Assembly (NCBI GenBank): GCA_026989275.1
Contig: JALSJQ010000006.1
Location: forward strand, 1-64,000
DNA: 64,000 nucleotides
Source of the DNA: Albidovulum sp.
GTDB taxonomy: Bacteria; Pseudomonadota; Alphaproteobacteria; Rhodobacterales; Rhodobacteraceae
Direction of reading: 5' to 3'
The position numbers were made by a program, and so were the translations under genes. The notes under the pieces were generated by a model that searched no databases, was not told the origin of the DNA, and saw nothing but the letters and a program-made list of their open reading frames with translations. Positions within the stretch are counted from its first letter, which is position 1. The number at the start of each line of letters is the position of its first letter. Positions 36,166-46,041 of this stretch are shown piece after piece.

Positions 36166-36240
36166 TCCTCCCCCCTCCTTTCATCTATAAGCGGATCAAA
36201 TCATTGATTTCATTTCCAATCATATCAAAAAAAGCCTGAA
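36166..36240 (-). promoter_or_regulatory. AT-rich region upstream of the lysine-rich gene
   Basis: About 75 bp of clearly AT-rich DNA (for example ATCAAATCATTGATTTCATTT at about 36196-36216) lies just before the start. It includes the inverted repeat AAATCA-T-TGATTT at 36200-36212 and probably holds the promoter of the lysine-rich gene. Exact -35 and -10 boxes could not be fixed. Confidence 0.4.
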
Positions 36241-36286
36241 TCGACAACTTTCCGACGGTTCCGGCAGCATGTGACCGGCACGCGAA

Positions 36287-36313
36287 AAGGGGGGAGCGTT
36301 GGACTCCCCCCTT
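36287..36313 (-). terminator. Intrinsic terminator of ettA
   Basis: Perfect 10-bp inverted repeat AAGGGGGGAG / CTCCCCCCTT at 36287-36296 and 36304-36313 with a 7-nt loop. On the minus strand the stem is followed by TTTT, about 45 bp after the ettA stop. Confidence 0.8.
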
Positions 36314-36358
36314 CGTGCCGATGGTCGGATGCGGCAGGTGCGCGGCGCGGCGCTCCGG

Positions 36359-38014
36359 TCAGCCGCGGGCGAACTTCTTGTAGCGGATCCGCCGCGGCAC
36401 GAGGGCGTCGGCGCCGAGGCGGCGCTTCTTGTCTTCCTCGTAGGCGGCGAAATTGCCCTCGAACCACTCGACATGGCCCTCTCCCTCGAAGGCCAGCATG
36501 TGCGTGGCGAGCCGGTCGAGGAAGAAGCGGTCGTGGGAGATGACCACGGCGCAACCCGCGAACTCCTCGAGCGCGTCCTCGAGCGCCCGCAGCGTCTCGA
36601 CGTCGAGATCGTTGGTCGGCTCGTCGAGAAGGAGCACGTTGCCCCCCTCCTTGAGGAGCTTCGCCAGATGCACCCGGTTGCGTTCCCCGCCCGAAAGCTG
36701 GCCGACCTTCTTCTGCTGATCGCCGCCCTTGAAGTTGAAGGCGGCGCAATAGGCCCGCGAATTGACCTCGGCATCGCCGAGGCGGATCACGTCGAGCCCG
36801 CCGGAGATCTCCTCCCACACGGTCTTGTCGGGGTCGAGCGCGTCGCGGTTCTGATCGACATAGGCGAGCTTCACCGTCTCGCCGTATTCGATCGTGCCGC
36901 CATCGGGCGCCTCCTGGCCGGTGAGCATGCGAAAGAGCGTGGTCTTGCCGGCGCCGTTCGGGCCGATCACGCCGACGATGCCCCCCGGCGGCAGCGAGAA
37001 GCTCAGATCGTCGATCAGCACCCGGTCGCCATAGGCCTTGGTCAGCCCCTCGACCTCGATCACCTTCGAACCGAGGCGTGGCCCGTTGGGAATGATGATC
37101 TGCGCCCGGCCGACCTTCTCGCGTTCCGAGCGGGCGGCCAGCTCCTCATAGGCCCGGATCCGCGCCTTCGACTTGGCCTGCCGCCCCTTGGGAGACTGGC
37201 GGATCCATTCGAGCTCCTTCTCGAGCGCCTTCTTGCGGGCCTTGTCGGCCTTCGCTTCCTGTTCGAGCCGCTTCGCCTTCTGTTCGAGCCAGCTCGAATA
37301 GTTGCCTTCGTAGGGAATGGCGCGGCCGCGATCGAGCTCGAGGATCCAGCCGGTGATCTCGTCGAGGAAATAGCGGTCGTGGGTGACGATGAGGCAGGTG
37401 CCCTTGTAGTCGATCAGATGCTGCTGGAGCCAGGCGACGGTCTCGGCATCGAGATGGTTGGTCGGTTCGTCGAGAAGCAGCATGTCGGGCGCCTCGAGCA
37501 GCAGCCGGCACAGGGCGACGCGTCGCTTCTCGCCGCCCGAGAGATAGGCGGGCATGGCGTCGTCGGGCGGCAGGCGCAGCGCTTCCATGGCGATGTCGAT
37601 CTGTCCGTCGAGATCCCACAGGTTCTCGGCGTCGATCTCGTCCTGGAGCCGCGCCATTTCCTCGGCCGTCTCGTCGGAATAGTTCATCGCCAGCTCGTTG
37701 AAGCGGTCGAGCTTGGCCTTCTTCCCGGCCACCCCGAGCATCACGTTCTCGCGCACGGTGAGATCGGGATCGAGCTCGGGTTCCTGCGGCAGATAGCCGA
37801 CCCGGACGCCGTCGGCGGCCCAGGCTTCGCCGGTGAATTCCCTGTCGATGCCGGCCATGATCCGCAGGAGCGTGGACTTGCCGGCGCCGTTGACGCCGAC
37901 GACGCCGATCTTCACCCCCGGCAGGAAGGAAAGCCGGACGTTCTCGAAACATTTCTTGCCGCCGGGATAGACCTTGGTCACCCCGTCCATGTGATAGATG
38001 TATTGCTGAGCCAT
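36359..38014 (-). CDS. ettA: Energy-dependent translational throttle protein EttA (ABC-F)
   Basis: A 551-aa ABC-F protein that binds the ribosomal E site and gates entry into elongation according to the ADP/ATP ratio. It has tandem ABC domains: Walker [10 protein letters not shown] near residue 40 and signature [12 protein letters not shown], then Walker [10 protein letters not shown] and signature [13 protein letters not shown]. Between them lies the basic P-site tRNA-interaction linker (about 240-310), with a Lys/Arg/Glu-rich coiled coil. There is no membrane segment. The N terminus [19 protein letters not shown] is diagnostic for EttA. A GAGGAACG motif precedes the ATG, and a strong terminator follows the gene. 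Confidence 0.96.
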   Translation of the reverse strand: MAQQYIYHMDGVTKVYPGGKKCFENVRLSFLPGVKIGVVGVNGAGKSTLLRIMAGIDREFTGEAWAADGVRVGYLPQEPELDPDLTVRENVMLGVAGKKAKLDRFNELAMNYSDETAEEMARLQDEIDAENLWDLDGQIDIAMEALRLPPDDAMPAYLSGGEKRRVALCRLLLEAPDMLLLDEPTNHLDAETVAWLQQHLIDYKGTCLIVTHDRYFLDEITGWILELDRGRAIPYEGNYSSWLEQKAKRLEQEAKADKARKKALEKELEWIRQSPKGRQAKSKARIRAYEELAARSEREKVGRAQIIIPNGPRLGSKVIEVEGLTKAYGDRVLIDDLSFSLPPGGIVGVIGPNGAGKTTLFRMLTGQEAPDGGTIEYGETVKLAYVDQNRDALDPDKTVWEEISGGLDVIRLGDAEVNSRAYCAAFNFKGGDQQKKVGQLSGGERNRVHLAKLLKEGGNVLLLDEPTNDLDVETLRALEDALEEFAGCAVVISHDRFFLDRLATHMLAFEGEGHVEWFEGNFAAYEEDKKRRLGADALVPRRIRYKKFARG

Positions 38015-38288
38015 GGGCTTCTTCGTTCCTCTGCTGCCCCGTCGTGCGGGTGGTGGTCGCTTGCGGACGCGCCGGCGGACGGGGCGCCCTCGGGCGCGTG
38101 GCGCTGCCGCGCATCCCCGTCTCGTCTTCCCGGCCGCATCGCGGCCACGCCGCCGGGGCGGGGCGCCGCCCGTCTCCTGCCCGGCCTTCGGGCGCGCGTC
38201 CGATTGCCCTTCATCTACGCATTGGCTCCGGCAGGTGCAACGGTGGCGCGCGCAAAGGTGATGGAGGGCCGGCGCGCCGCTTCGTGCT

Positions 38289-39923
38289 TCAGCCGAGGCC
38301 GAGCCGGGCGAGCAGGGCGGCCTCGGTCGCCGCGTCGAGCGGGGCCGCCCCGTAGATGCCGCCGCGCCCGCCTTCGAGGCGCAGCGCCGCATAGGCCGCC
38401 CCCACCGGCGCCGGCGCATGGCGCAGCAGCACCGAAGCCGTGAGAAGCCGGGCGAGGCTCTCGGCGAACCAGCGCGCCTCGCCCTCCTCGGGCAGGCCCG
38501 GCCAGCGTTCCCGATGGGCCGTCAGGGCGGCATCATAGGCGCGGCTCTCCCCGCGGGCCGCCTCCAGCTCCGAGGCGAGCGCCGTGCCCGCCGCCTCCTC
38601 GCGCGCCAGCGCCCGCAGCACGTCGAGCGCGATCACGTTGCCCGAGCCTTCCCAGATCGAGTTGAGCGGGCTTTCGCGAAACAGCATCGGCAAGGGCGTG
38701 TCCTCGACATAGCCCATCCCGCCGAGCGTCTCCATCGCCTCGTAGATCACGCCGGGTGCGAGCTTGTTCGAGAGGAATTTCGCCAGCGCCACCGCCACCC
38801 GCGCCAGCGCCCGCTCATGGGGGGCGGCCCCGTCGAATGCACGGGCGACCCGCAGTCCGAGCGCGGTCGCCCCTTCCCAGTCGAGCGCGAGATCCGCCAG
38901 CACCCGCCGCATCAGCGGCTGATCGACGAGCCGGCGCTGGAAGGCCCGCCGTCCCGCCACCCACCAGGCCGCCTCGCGCAGCGCCGCCCGCATCAGCCCC
39001 GCCGGCGCGAGTGCGGTGTCGAGCCGCGTGTGCTGCACCATCTCGATGATGGTCCGCACGCCGCGTCCCTCCTCGCCGAGCTTCTGCGCCCAGGCCCCGC
39101 GATACTCGATCTCGGCCGAGGCATTGGCGCGGTTGCCGAGCTTGTCCTTGAGACGCTGGATCTCGATCGGGTTGCGCCGATCGTCCGGCGTCCAGCGCGG
39201 CACGAGGAAGCAGGTGATCCCGCCCCCGGTCTGCGCCAGGGTCAGGAAGGCGTCCGACATCGGCGCCGAGCAGAACCATTTGTGCCCCGTGAGCCGCCAG
39301 CCGTCAGCCGTGCGTTCGGCGCGGGTGGTGTTTGCCCGCACGTCGGAGCCGCCCTGCTTCTCGGTCATGGCCATGCCCATGGTGGCGCCGCGCTTCATGT
39401 GCGCCGGCAGCGAACGCTCGTCATATGCGCGTGAAAGGAGGCGGGGCCGCCATTCGGCCGCCACCGCCGCATCGGCCGCGAGCGCCGGCACGGCGGCATA
39501 GGTCATGGTCATCGGGCAGCAGACGCCGGGCTCGATCTGGCTCATCATGTAGACCATGGCGGCATGGACGAGATGGCCGTCCGCCGCGCCTTCCCAGGGC
39601 CGGGCGGCATAGCCGTGGCCGATCCCGAGCGCCATCAGCCGGTGATAGGCGGGGTGGAAGCGCACCTCGTCGATCCGTCGTCCGGCCCGGTCGAACGGGA
39701 CGAATTCGGGCGGGTGCCGATTGGCCGCGCGCCCGGCCTCGCGCATCTCCTCGGTGCCCGCCTCGCGGCCGAAGGCGGCCGCGGGGGCCGTGTCCCGGGC
39801 CCAGAGCGCCAGATAGTGGCCGAGGACGGCGTCGTCGGCGAACAGGTCGATGTCGCCGAGCGGCTCGGGCTGGTTCTCCACCTCATGGGTCGCAAGACGC
39901 GTGCGCGGACGAAAGGGCGGCAT
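38289..39923 (-). CDS. Acyl-CoA dehydrogenase family protein (AidB-like)
   Basis: A 544-aa flavoprotein of the acyl-CoA dehydrogenase superfamily, closest in layout to AidB (isovaleryl-CoA dehydrogenase-like, alkylation response). AidB features are the N-terminal [95 protein letters not shown] and a C-terminal helical extension. It binds FAD; in E. coli AidB also binds DNA. Whether this one protects DNA or breaks down branched acyl-CoA cannot be told. The start at 39923 follows GGGGGATG. Its upstream region carries GTGATCAC palindromes. Confidence 0.9.
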   Translation of the reverse strand: MPPFRPRTRLATHEVENQPEPLGDIDLFADDAVLGHYLALWARDTAPAAAFGREAGTEEMREAGRAANRHPPEFVPFDRAGRRIDEVRFHPAYHRLMALGIGHGYAARPWEGAADGHLVHAAMVYMMSQIEPGVCCPMTMTYAAVPALAADAAVAAEWRPRLLSRAYDERSLPAHMKRGATMGMAMTEKQGGSDVRANTTRAERTADGWRLTGHKWFCSAPMSDAFLTLAQTGGGITCFLVPRWTPDDRRNPIEIQRLKDKLGNRANASAEIEYRGAWAQKLGEEGRGVRTIIEMVQHTRLDTALAPAGLMRAALREAAWWVAGRRAFQRRLVDQPLMRRVLADLALDWEGATALGLRVARAFDGAAPHERALARVAVALAKFLSNKLAPGVIYEAMETLGGMGYVEDTPLPMLFRESPLNSIWEGSGNVIALDVLRALAREEAAGTALASELEAARGESRAYDAALTAHRERWPGLPEEGEARWFAESLARLLTASVLLRHAPAPVGAAYAALRLEGGRGGIYGAAPLDAATEAALLARLGLG

Positions 39924-40117
39924 GGCATCCCCCGGTATCGCGAATGACGGCGTTGTCTTCCATCCTAGCCGATTCGCGCCTTCCGGCGGCCGGAACGTTG
40001 CGGCAGTCACGGCCCTGGGTCATGGCCCCGATCGTGTCGGCCGGCATGCCGCGGGCGGCCGCATCCGCCGCCGCCCGCAACAGGGAGGAACGCCATGCCC
40101 TGTCAGTCGTCCAGGAC

Positions 40118-40201
40118 CGTGATCACACGAAGATCGCATCGCATTGCCTGCGACCATGTGATCACGTCAGTGCGCAATCGCACCGGGTTCATGTGATCAC
40201 A
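40118..40201. repeat. Cluster of GTGATCAC palindromes at the 3' end of the beta-helix gene
   Basis: Three copies: CGTGATCACA at 40118-40127, TGTGATCACG at 40157-40166 and TGTGATCACA at 40192-40201. The last contains the TGA stop of the beta-helix gene on the minus strand (ATG-TGA-TCACA). The cluster also lies upstream of the acyl-CoA dehydrogenase gene. Centre-to-centre spacing is 39 and 35 bp. Confidence 0.85.
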
Positions 40202-42494
40202 TCGGATTGTCCACCCGCACCGTCAGCTGCACCTTGCCCGATACCGGCTCGGGCCAGACGAGATCGACCGCCGAACGGCTCGCGCCCCGCTCGACCAGCA
40301 CATGCGGCGCGGTCCAGACCGTGGCGCCGGCCCCGTTCTTCAGCGGTCCTTCGGCGAGGACCGACGTCACCGTCCGCGCCCGCCCGCCGAAGGGCAGGTT
40401 CGGTGCCAGATCGACGCGCCAGCTGGCCGCCGGCGTGTTCACCGTCGCCTCGCGGATCAGCGGGCTGGCGATCCAGGTGGCGATCTGGTGAAAACTGTTG
40501 CCGCTCACGGTGATGTTGCGCATCCGCCCCATGTCGAGCGGGGCGATGGACGCATCCACCTCCTCGACGCGCTCGAGCGTGCCGCCGCCGCCGTGCTTGA
40601 AGGCGTTGTCCGTGAGCGAGAAGCCGTTGAGGAAATGGCCGCTGCCGTGGGGCTTGATGCGGATGAAGCGCATCCAGCCGACCGAGCGCAGCGAAGTGAA
40701 GATGTTGCCCGTGATCACAAGCCCGCCGAAGGACAGCTCGTTGGCCTGATCGGGCGCCGGATCATGCTCGTTTCCCCATTCGATGAAGCAGTTGTCGATA
40801 TAGTTGCCGGTGAGGGTGATCTTGCAGTTCGGCTTCGTGATCACGAGCCCCGCGGTCCGCAGCCCGTTGGCCTGGTCGTCGCCCTGGAAGAAATGGTTGC
40901 CCTCGATCATGTGGCCCGAACCGTGCAGCACGCCGAAATGCAGGAAGCGCACCGCCCGGTTGTCGCGGATCTTGGCGTCGTTGGCGTTGACGTTGAAGGC
41001 GATCGAGCTGCGGTCCTGCGGCGCCAGCGCCTGCTCGTTCGACAGGAACTGGTTGCGGTCGAGCAGCAGCCCCTGGCAGCCGGTGCCCGGCGAGGTGACG
41101 GCTTTGTCCTTCGGAGCGGTGAAGAAGCAGTCGCGGATGTGGAAGATACCGCCGGCCGGCGGCAGCATCACCCCGCTGGCCAGCCCGCCGCACAGGAATT
41201 CCACATTGGCGATCACGAACCGCCTCAGGCTGGTGAAGCCGCTGAAATCGAGGAGATACTTGTGTCGGGTGAAAGTGAAGCTGCCGGCCCCTGCCGCCGC
41301 CGGCTGCAAGGGCAGCGACAGGGTGAGCGTCCCCGCCGCCACGTCCTTCGCCTGCACATGGACCTCGCGCCCGACGCCGGTGCCGCTCACCCGCGCCCCG
41401 ACCGGGATCGCCGCCACGTTCTGCACCGATGTCAGCGTCTGCGGCGCGGTCGGATCCCAGCTCGCGGTCGATGTGATCACATCGTCGTTCCAGGCGGTGC
41501 CGGCCACTGCGGCGATCTGGCCGTTCGTGATCACGCGGCGGCTGGCATGGTTGTCCACATCCACCGCCGCGGCATGCACGTCGATCGGCTGGCTGATCTC
41601 GATCCGCCGCCCGCCGAGATCGAAGCTCTCGTGATCGGTGAAATGGAACAGCGCCTGCAGGCCGCGCCGCAGCCCCTCCTCCTCGTCGCCGAAGGCCGCG
41701 GCATAGCTCGGGAAGTCGAAATTTCGGGTCAGCGCCAGAACTGCCGCGGCCGGCATCTGCACCGTGCCTTCGAAGCGCACCGCATGCGCCAAGGTCAGCG
41801 ACTGGCCGATGAAGTAGCTGCCCGCCGGCACCAGGATCGTCCGCCCCCCGGCATCGGCATCGGCGGCGAGAAAGGCGGCATGGTCGTCGGTCACCCCGTC
41901 CCCCCTGGCGCCGTAGTCGCGCACATCGACCCAGTCCATCAGCTTGCGGTGGAAGAGATGGGTCGCGTCCTCGACCACGATGTCGTCGATCCGCACCACT
42001 CCGCCGTCGGCACCGGTGAGATCGAGCCCGACATGGGCCCTGGCAGCCTCCTTCCCCCAAGCCATGTCCACGCCGCCGCGATGGCCGGTGCCGATGATGG
42101 CACTGACCTCGACCACCTCGCCATAGGCGGTGAGCGCGACCTCGGGGCCGGTCTCGACCACGCCGGTCAGGTGGTTGCCGGCCGCGTCGCCGGCCCAGGC
42201 GGCGATCCGCACGTTCGGCAGGTTCCCGGAGACCGCCTTCACCCGCGCAGTCACCCTGAGATAGACGCCGGGCAGGATCGGTGTTTCCACGAAGGCCCGC
42301 AGCTTCTGCACCGCCTCGGTCTTCATCATTTCGAGACAGGTGCCGAAATCGGCATCTCCGCTCGCGAGGGCGGCGTTGATCGCGCCCTGATAGCTCGGAT
42401 CGCCCGGCAGACCGTCACCGCTCGACCAGTTCTGCAGCCCCGCCGCGAAAGCGGGCGGCATCAGCGCCACCCCGTCGGTAATCGCCACGTTCAT
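40197..42494 (-). CDS. GH28-related right-handed beta-helix protein
   Basis: A 765-aa protein of a type common in Rhodobacteraceae, annotated elsewhere as glycosyl hydrolase family 28-related or pectate-lyase superfamily. The N-terminal third (ITDGVALMPPAFAAGLQNWSS) looks like a carbohydrate-binding beta-sandwich. From about residue 192 the signature VDVRDYGARGDGVTDDHAAF begins a Pectate_lyase_3-type parallel beta-helix, which continues to about residue 700 with Asn-rich turns (for example NYIDNCFIEWGN and NITVSGNSFHQ). No signal peptide is visible, and the export route and substrate are unknown; a role in surface polysaccharide is inferred. The gene contains four GTGATCAC sites, all coding Val-Ile-Thr, and its stop codon lies in a fifth. 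Confidence 0.85.
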   Translation of the reverse strand: MNVAITDGVALMPPAFAAGLQNWSSGDGLPGDPSYQGAINAALASGDADFGTCLEMMKTEAVQKLRAFVETPILPGVYLRVTARVKAVSGNLPNVRIAAWAGDAAGNHLTGVVETGPEVALTAYGEVVEVSAIIGTGHRGGVDMAWGKEAARAHVGLDLTGADGGVVRIDDIVVEDATHLFHRKLMDWVDVRDYGARGDGVTDDHAAFLAADADAGGRTILVPAGSYFIGQSLTLAHAVRFEGTVQMPAAAVLALTRNFDFPSYAAAFGDEEEGLRRGLQALFHFTDHESFDLGGRRIEISQPIDVHAAAVDVDNHASRRVITNGQIAAVAGTAWNDDVITSTASWDPTAPQTLTSVQNVAAIPVGARVSGTGVGREVHVQAKDVAAGTLTLSLPLQPAAAGAGSFTFTRHKYLLDFSGFTSLRRFVIANVEFLCGGLASGVMLPPAGGIFHIRDCFFTAPKDKAVTSPGTGCQGLLLDRNQFLSNEQALAPQDRSSIAFNVNANDAKIRDNRAVRFLHFGVLHGSGHMIEGNHFFQGDDQANGLRTAGLVITKPNCKITLTGNYIDNCFIEWGNEHDPAPDQANELSFGGLVITGNIFTSLRSVGWMRFIRIKPHGSGHFLNGFSLTDNAFKHGGGGTLERVEEVDASIAPLDMGRMRNITVSGNSFHQIATWIASPLIREATVNTPAASWRVDLAPNLPFGGRARTVTSVLAEGPLKNGAGATVWTAPHVLVERGASRSAVDLVWPEPVSGKVQLTVRVDNPM
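40710..41535 (-). repeat. Four GTGATCAC palindromes inside the beta-helix gene
   Basis: Copies at 40710-40719, 40836-40845, 41472-41481 and 41526-41535, each reading Val-Ile-Thr in the coding frame. Elsewhere in the 64-kb window only two coding copies of the core exist, in glpK and the maoC-like gene. The Val-Ile-Thr repeats suit beta-helix strands, so protein constraint may explain them. Confidence 0.75.
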
Positions 42495-42856
42495 CTCGAC
42501 ATGCCCCCTTGCTGCCGGCCTCGTGCCGCCTCGCGACAGGGCTAGCAGGCCGGGAGCGTCTTCGGGTTAAGCCGGCGTTCGCCACGGGGCGGAGTGGCGC
42601 AACGGGGACGGGCGCCGCCTTTTTTACGCCGCTTCCGCCCCGGTAGGGGAAACGGCGCATCCGCATGGGAAGGGAGAACGCCGCTTTCACACCAGGATCC
42701 GCATCGGGAGAGGAGGGCCGCGCCCCGGTCGGACGTCATGCCCGCTTCGCTCCGAAGGGAGGGGCGGCAACCACAGCGCCCGGATGGCTCCGGCGGCGCG
42801 GTTCCCCCTCACCGCCCTCTGGCCGGCGGCCGGGCGCTCTTTCCCCCGTCGGGCGC
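42495..42856. other. Spacer between lysK and the beta-helix gene
   Basis: About 360 bp without a supported gene. It holds the ribosome-binding site of the beta-helix gene at its left end. A T-rich run (CCTTTTTTACG, about 42618-42628) is the only AT-richer piece and could belong to a promoter. No palindrome of the GTGATCAC type is present here. Confidence 0.35.
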
Positions 42857-44551
42857 TCAGCCCGTTTCCTGTCCGCCTGCCGCGCCCGTCTCCTGCCCGG
42901 CGGCAAGCTCCCCGGCCAGGGCCCGGCCGATCAGCCGGCCGGTGTTCTCCACCCCGTAAAGGGCGATGAAGCCACCGAAACGGGGGCCCTGGCTCGCGCC
43001 GAGCAACACTTCGTAAAGCGCCTTGAACCAGTCACGCATCGGTTCGAAGCCGTGCGCCTTTCCGACAGCGAAAACAAGGCTTTGCAGTTCCTCCGGGTCG
43101 GCAGGATCGGCCGTGTCGAGCGCTTCGAGCCGCGCCTTGAGGTCCTCGAGCGCCGCCCGCTCCTTCCCCTCGGGCAGCCGGAATCGCCGCTTGGGGGCGA
43201 CGAAATCCCGAAAGTAGCGCACGGCATATTCGGCCGCCCTGTCGAGGTCGGGATGGGTCTCGGGCGAGGCATCGGGGTCATAGCGGCGGATGAAGCCCCA
43301 GAGCGTCTCCTTGTCCCCCGCCCCGGCCACGGAGGCGAGGTTGAGCAGCATCTGGTAGCTGACCGTCATCGTCGAACGGGGCGGCCGCCCCCGGTGGATG
43401 TGCCACACGGGGTTCGCCAGCTTCGCCTTCGGCTCCTGCGCCGGATAGGCCCGCAGATGCTGATGATACTCGTCCATCGCTTTCGGGATCACCCCGAAAT
43501 GGAGCCGCTTCGCCGTCTTCGGTTTCTGATACATGAAGAGCTGGAGCGATTCGGGGCTGGCATAGCGCAGCCAGTCCTCCATCGACAGGCCGGTGCCCTT
43601 CGACTTGGAAATCTTCTGCCCCCCCTCGTCGAGGAAGAGCTCGTAGGTGAACAGCAGCGGCGGCGTCCTGCCGAGAATGCGGGCGATCTTCGACGAGATC
43701 TGCGCCGAGGGAATCAGGTCCTTGCCGTGCATCTCGTAATCGACCCCGAGCGCCGCCCAGCGCATGCCCCAGTCGGGCTTCCACTGCATCTTGACGTGGC
43801 CGCCCGTCACCGGGATCTCCACCTTCTCCCCGTCGGGTTCCTGGTAGACGATGGTGCCCTTCGCGACGTTGCGCTCGAGCGTCGGCACCTGCAGCACGCG
43901 CCCGGTCTTCGGGCTGATCGGCAGGAAGGGGGAATAGGTCCGGCGCCGCTCCTCGCCGAGAGTGGGCAGCATCACCGCCATGATCTCGTCGAAGCGCTCG
44001 AGCGCGGTCAGGAGCATCTCGTCGAACCGGCCCGAGCGGTAGTATTCCGTCGCCGAGGCGAATTCGTAATCGAAGCCGAACTGGTCGAGAAAGGCCCGCA
44101 GGCGGGCATTGTTGTGTTCGCCGAAGCTCCGATGGGCGCCGAAAGGGTCGGGCACGCGGGTCAGCGGCAGGCCGAGATACTGCTCCATTTCCTCGCGGTT
44201 CGGCACGTTGAGCGGCACCTTGCGCAGGGCGTCCATGTCGTCGGAGAAGGCGACGAGCCGCGTCGGCAGGTCCGAGATCGTCTCGAAGGCGTGCCGCACC
44301 ATGCTCGTGCGGGCGACCTCGCCGAAAGTGCCGATATGGGGCAGGCCCGAGGGGCCGTAGCCGGTCTCGAACAGAACATGGCCCTTCTCGGGCGGGTTCT
44401 TCTCGACCCGCGCGAGCAGCTTGCGCGCCTCCTCGAGCGGCCAGGCCCTGGCTGCGAGCGCCGCCTCGCGCAGCGTTGCCGGATCGAAGGTCGGTGCCGC
44501 CTCCGCCGGGAGTTCGTCCTGCGTCTCGCGCGTGCGCTTCTCGTCGTTCAT
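42857..44551 (-). CDS. lysK: Lysyl-tRNA synthetase, class I
   Basis: A 564-aa class I LysRS that charges tRNA(Lys) through a Rossmann catalytic domain, unrelated to class II LysS. Class I motifs are [13 protein letters not shown] (HIGH) near residue 67-79 and KISKSKG in the last part of the catalytic domain, followed by an all-helical anticodon-binding region. Class I LysRS is the usual form in Alphaproteobacteria. The C terminus has a short low-complexity duplication, AAGQETG then AGGQETG, outside the conserved region. No adjacent gene shares its pathway. Confidence 0.96.
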   Translation of the reverse strand: MNDEKRTRETQDELPAEAAPTFDPATLREAALAARAWPLEEARKLLARVEKNPPEKGHVLFETGYGPSGLPHIGTFGEVARTSMVRHAFETISDLPTRLVAFSDDMDALRKVPLNVPNREEMEQYLGLPLTRVPDPFGAHRSFGEHNNARLRAFLDQFGFDYEFASATEYYRSGRFDEMLLTALERFDEIMAVMLPTLGEERRRTYSPFLPISPKTGRVLQVPTLERNVAKGTIVYQEPDGEKVEIPVTGGHVKMQWKPDWGMRWAALGVDYEMHGKDLIPSAQISSKIARILGRTPPLLFTYELFLDEGGQKISKSKGTGLSMEDWLRYASPESLQLFMYQKPKTAKRLHFGVIPKAMDEYHQHLRAYPAQEPKAKLANPVWHIHRGRPPRSTMTVSYQMLLNLASVAGAGDKETLWGFIRRYDPDASPETHPDLDRAAEYAVRYFRDFVAPKRRFRLPEGKERAALEDLKARLEALDTADPADPEELQSLVFAVGKAHGFEPMRDWFKALYEVLLGASQGPRFGGFIALYGVENTGRLIGRALAGELAAGQETGAAGGQETG

Positions 44552-44834
44552 GGCTCCGTTCCCACCGCTGAGCCCCGCCTCGAGGGGGCGTCTTCATCTA
44601 TTGGCCCCCCGGGACGGGGTCAACTGCCGCCGGCGAGGAGGTCCGGCGGCGCGCCGGTGCCGCCTCGCGGTGCGCCGCCCGCGGCGAACCATCGGCCGCC
44701 GGGCCGGGCGCCGCAGGGGAGAGAAGCCTGTCGCCTTCCTCCGGCAAGCGGAGTAGAAGGGGGCATGAAGGCGGGGCTTCCGGCCCGGCAGGGCGGCCGG
44801 GGCCCGGCCGCATGGGCCCTCATGGGAGAATCCG

Positions 44835-45266
44835 ATGCCCCAGTCCGAACAGTTTCCCCACCCGCTCTCGCCCCAGGACGCCCTCGTCATGGTGATGCTG
44901 GCCGTCTCCGCCTCCGATTCGCGCATCTCCACCCCCGAACTGGTGGCGATCGACGCTCTCGTGAACCATCTGCCGGTCTTCGGCGGCTACGATGCCGACC
45001 GTATCCGCCGCGTCTCGCAGACCGTGTTCGATCTGCTCGAGGAGGAGGACGGGCTCGACGCCCTCTTCGGCCTCATTCGCGAGGCGCTCCCCGAAAGGCT
45101 CCGCGAGACCGCCTACGCCCTTGCCTGCGAGGTGGCGGCGGCCGATTCGCGCCTGCGGGAGATGGAACTGGCCATGCTGGCCGAGACCCGCGAACAGCTC
45201 GGCATCGACCGTCTCCATGCCGCCGCCATCGAATGGGGCACGCGCGTGCGCTACATGCGGCCCTGA
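44835..45266 (+). CDS. TerB-family (tellurite resistance-like) protein
   Basis: A 143-aa all-helical protein with the TerB fold. Two helical halves each contain an acidic metal-binding-like motif: VSASDSRISTPELVAIDALV in the first and VAAADSRLREMELAMLAETREQL in the second. The family binds metals and occurs both in tellurite-resistance operons and as stand-alone proteins of unknown role. No ter genes are nearby, so resistance should not be assumed. GGGAGAA precedes the ATG. It is convergent with the mocA-like gene, with about 40 bp between their stops. Confidence 0.88.
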   Translation: MPQSEQFPHPLSPQDALVMVMLAVSASDSRISTPELVAIDALVNHLPVFGGYDADRIRRVSQTVFDLLEEEDGLDALFGLIREALPERLRETAYALACEVAAADSRLREMELAMLAETREQLGIDRLHAAAIEWGTRVRYMRP

Positions 45267-45305
45267 GCCGCGGAAGCGGAGCCTGCGCCGCGGCCGCCCC
45301 GGCGC

Positions 45306-45929
45306 TCAGCCGCCCCGCTCCCAGGCCGCCCATTCTTCGGGCGTGTCGAGATCGAGGCAGCAGGCATCGTCCCTCATGGCCACCTCGCGCAGCCGGTCGC
45401 CATGGCGCGCGATCACGGCACGGGCGCCTTCGTCGCCGGTCAGCGCCGCAAGCTCGCCGAAAAGCGCCCGCGGAAAGATCACCGGATGGCCCGGTCGGCC
45501 GCTCGTGCCGCGGGGGCGGATGATGAAGCGGCCCGCTCCGGCCGCAAAGGCCGCGATCAGCGGGCGGAGATGGTCGGGGGCGAGGGCGGGCATGTCGGAG
45601 AGGGCGAGGCAGAGCCCGGCCGCATCGCCGGGCAGGGCCTCGCTCGCGCGGCGGATCGAGGCGCCGATCCCGTCGGCGCAATCGGGATTGACCACCGGAA
45701 CGATCGGCAGACCGGCCAGGGCCGCGTGCCGGTCGGTCGGTGCGGGCGGCAGGACGACGAGCACCGGGTCGAGGCCGCTTTCGATCAGGAGCCGGGCCGT
45801 GCGGCGGATCAGGGGCATGCCGCCGACGGGCCGCAGGAGCTTGTCCGCGCCGCGCATCCGTCGGCAGGCGCCGGCGGCAAGGAGCGCGCCGGCGAGGCGA
45901 AGCGATGGAGGATCGGGCGTTTCCGTCAT
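45306..45929 (-). CDS. mocA: MobA/MocA-like nucleotidyltransferase (molybdenum cofactor cytidylyltransferase)
   Basis: A 207-aa NTP-transferase of the MobA/MocA type, which joins CTP or GTP to molybdopterin for the xanthine-oxidase or DMSO-reductase families. The nucleotide-binding start is LAAGACRRMRGADKLLRPVGG, slightly unlike the usual LAAGxSxRMG. The rest of the pattern, LALSDMPALAPDHL and GHPVIFP, is normal. It lies on the same strand downstream of xdhC, coxE and moxR, so MocA (CTP, for molybdenum hydroxylases) is more likely than MobA. GAGG lies 5 nt before the ATG. Confidence 0.85.
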   Translation of the reverse strand: MTETPDPPSLRLAGALLAAGACRRMRGADKLLRPVGGMPLIRRTARLLIESGLDPVLVVLPPAPTDRHAALAGLPIVPVVNPDCADGIGASIRRASEALPGDAAGLCLALSDMPALAPDHLRPLIAAFAAGAGRFIIRPRGTSGRPGHPVIFPRALFGELAALTGDEGARAVIARHGDRLREVAMRDDACCLDLDTPEEWAAWERGG

Positions 45930-46041
45930 GTCGTCCTCGGGGCTGTGGCCTGCGCTCGGGGGGCGAAAGGGCTTGTCCGCATGAATCCTTTTCGCGCCTC
46001 TATCGCCGGATTTCCTGACGTTTCCTGCATGAATGCGAGGA

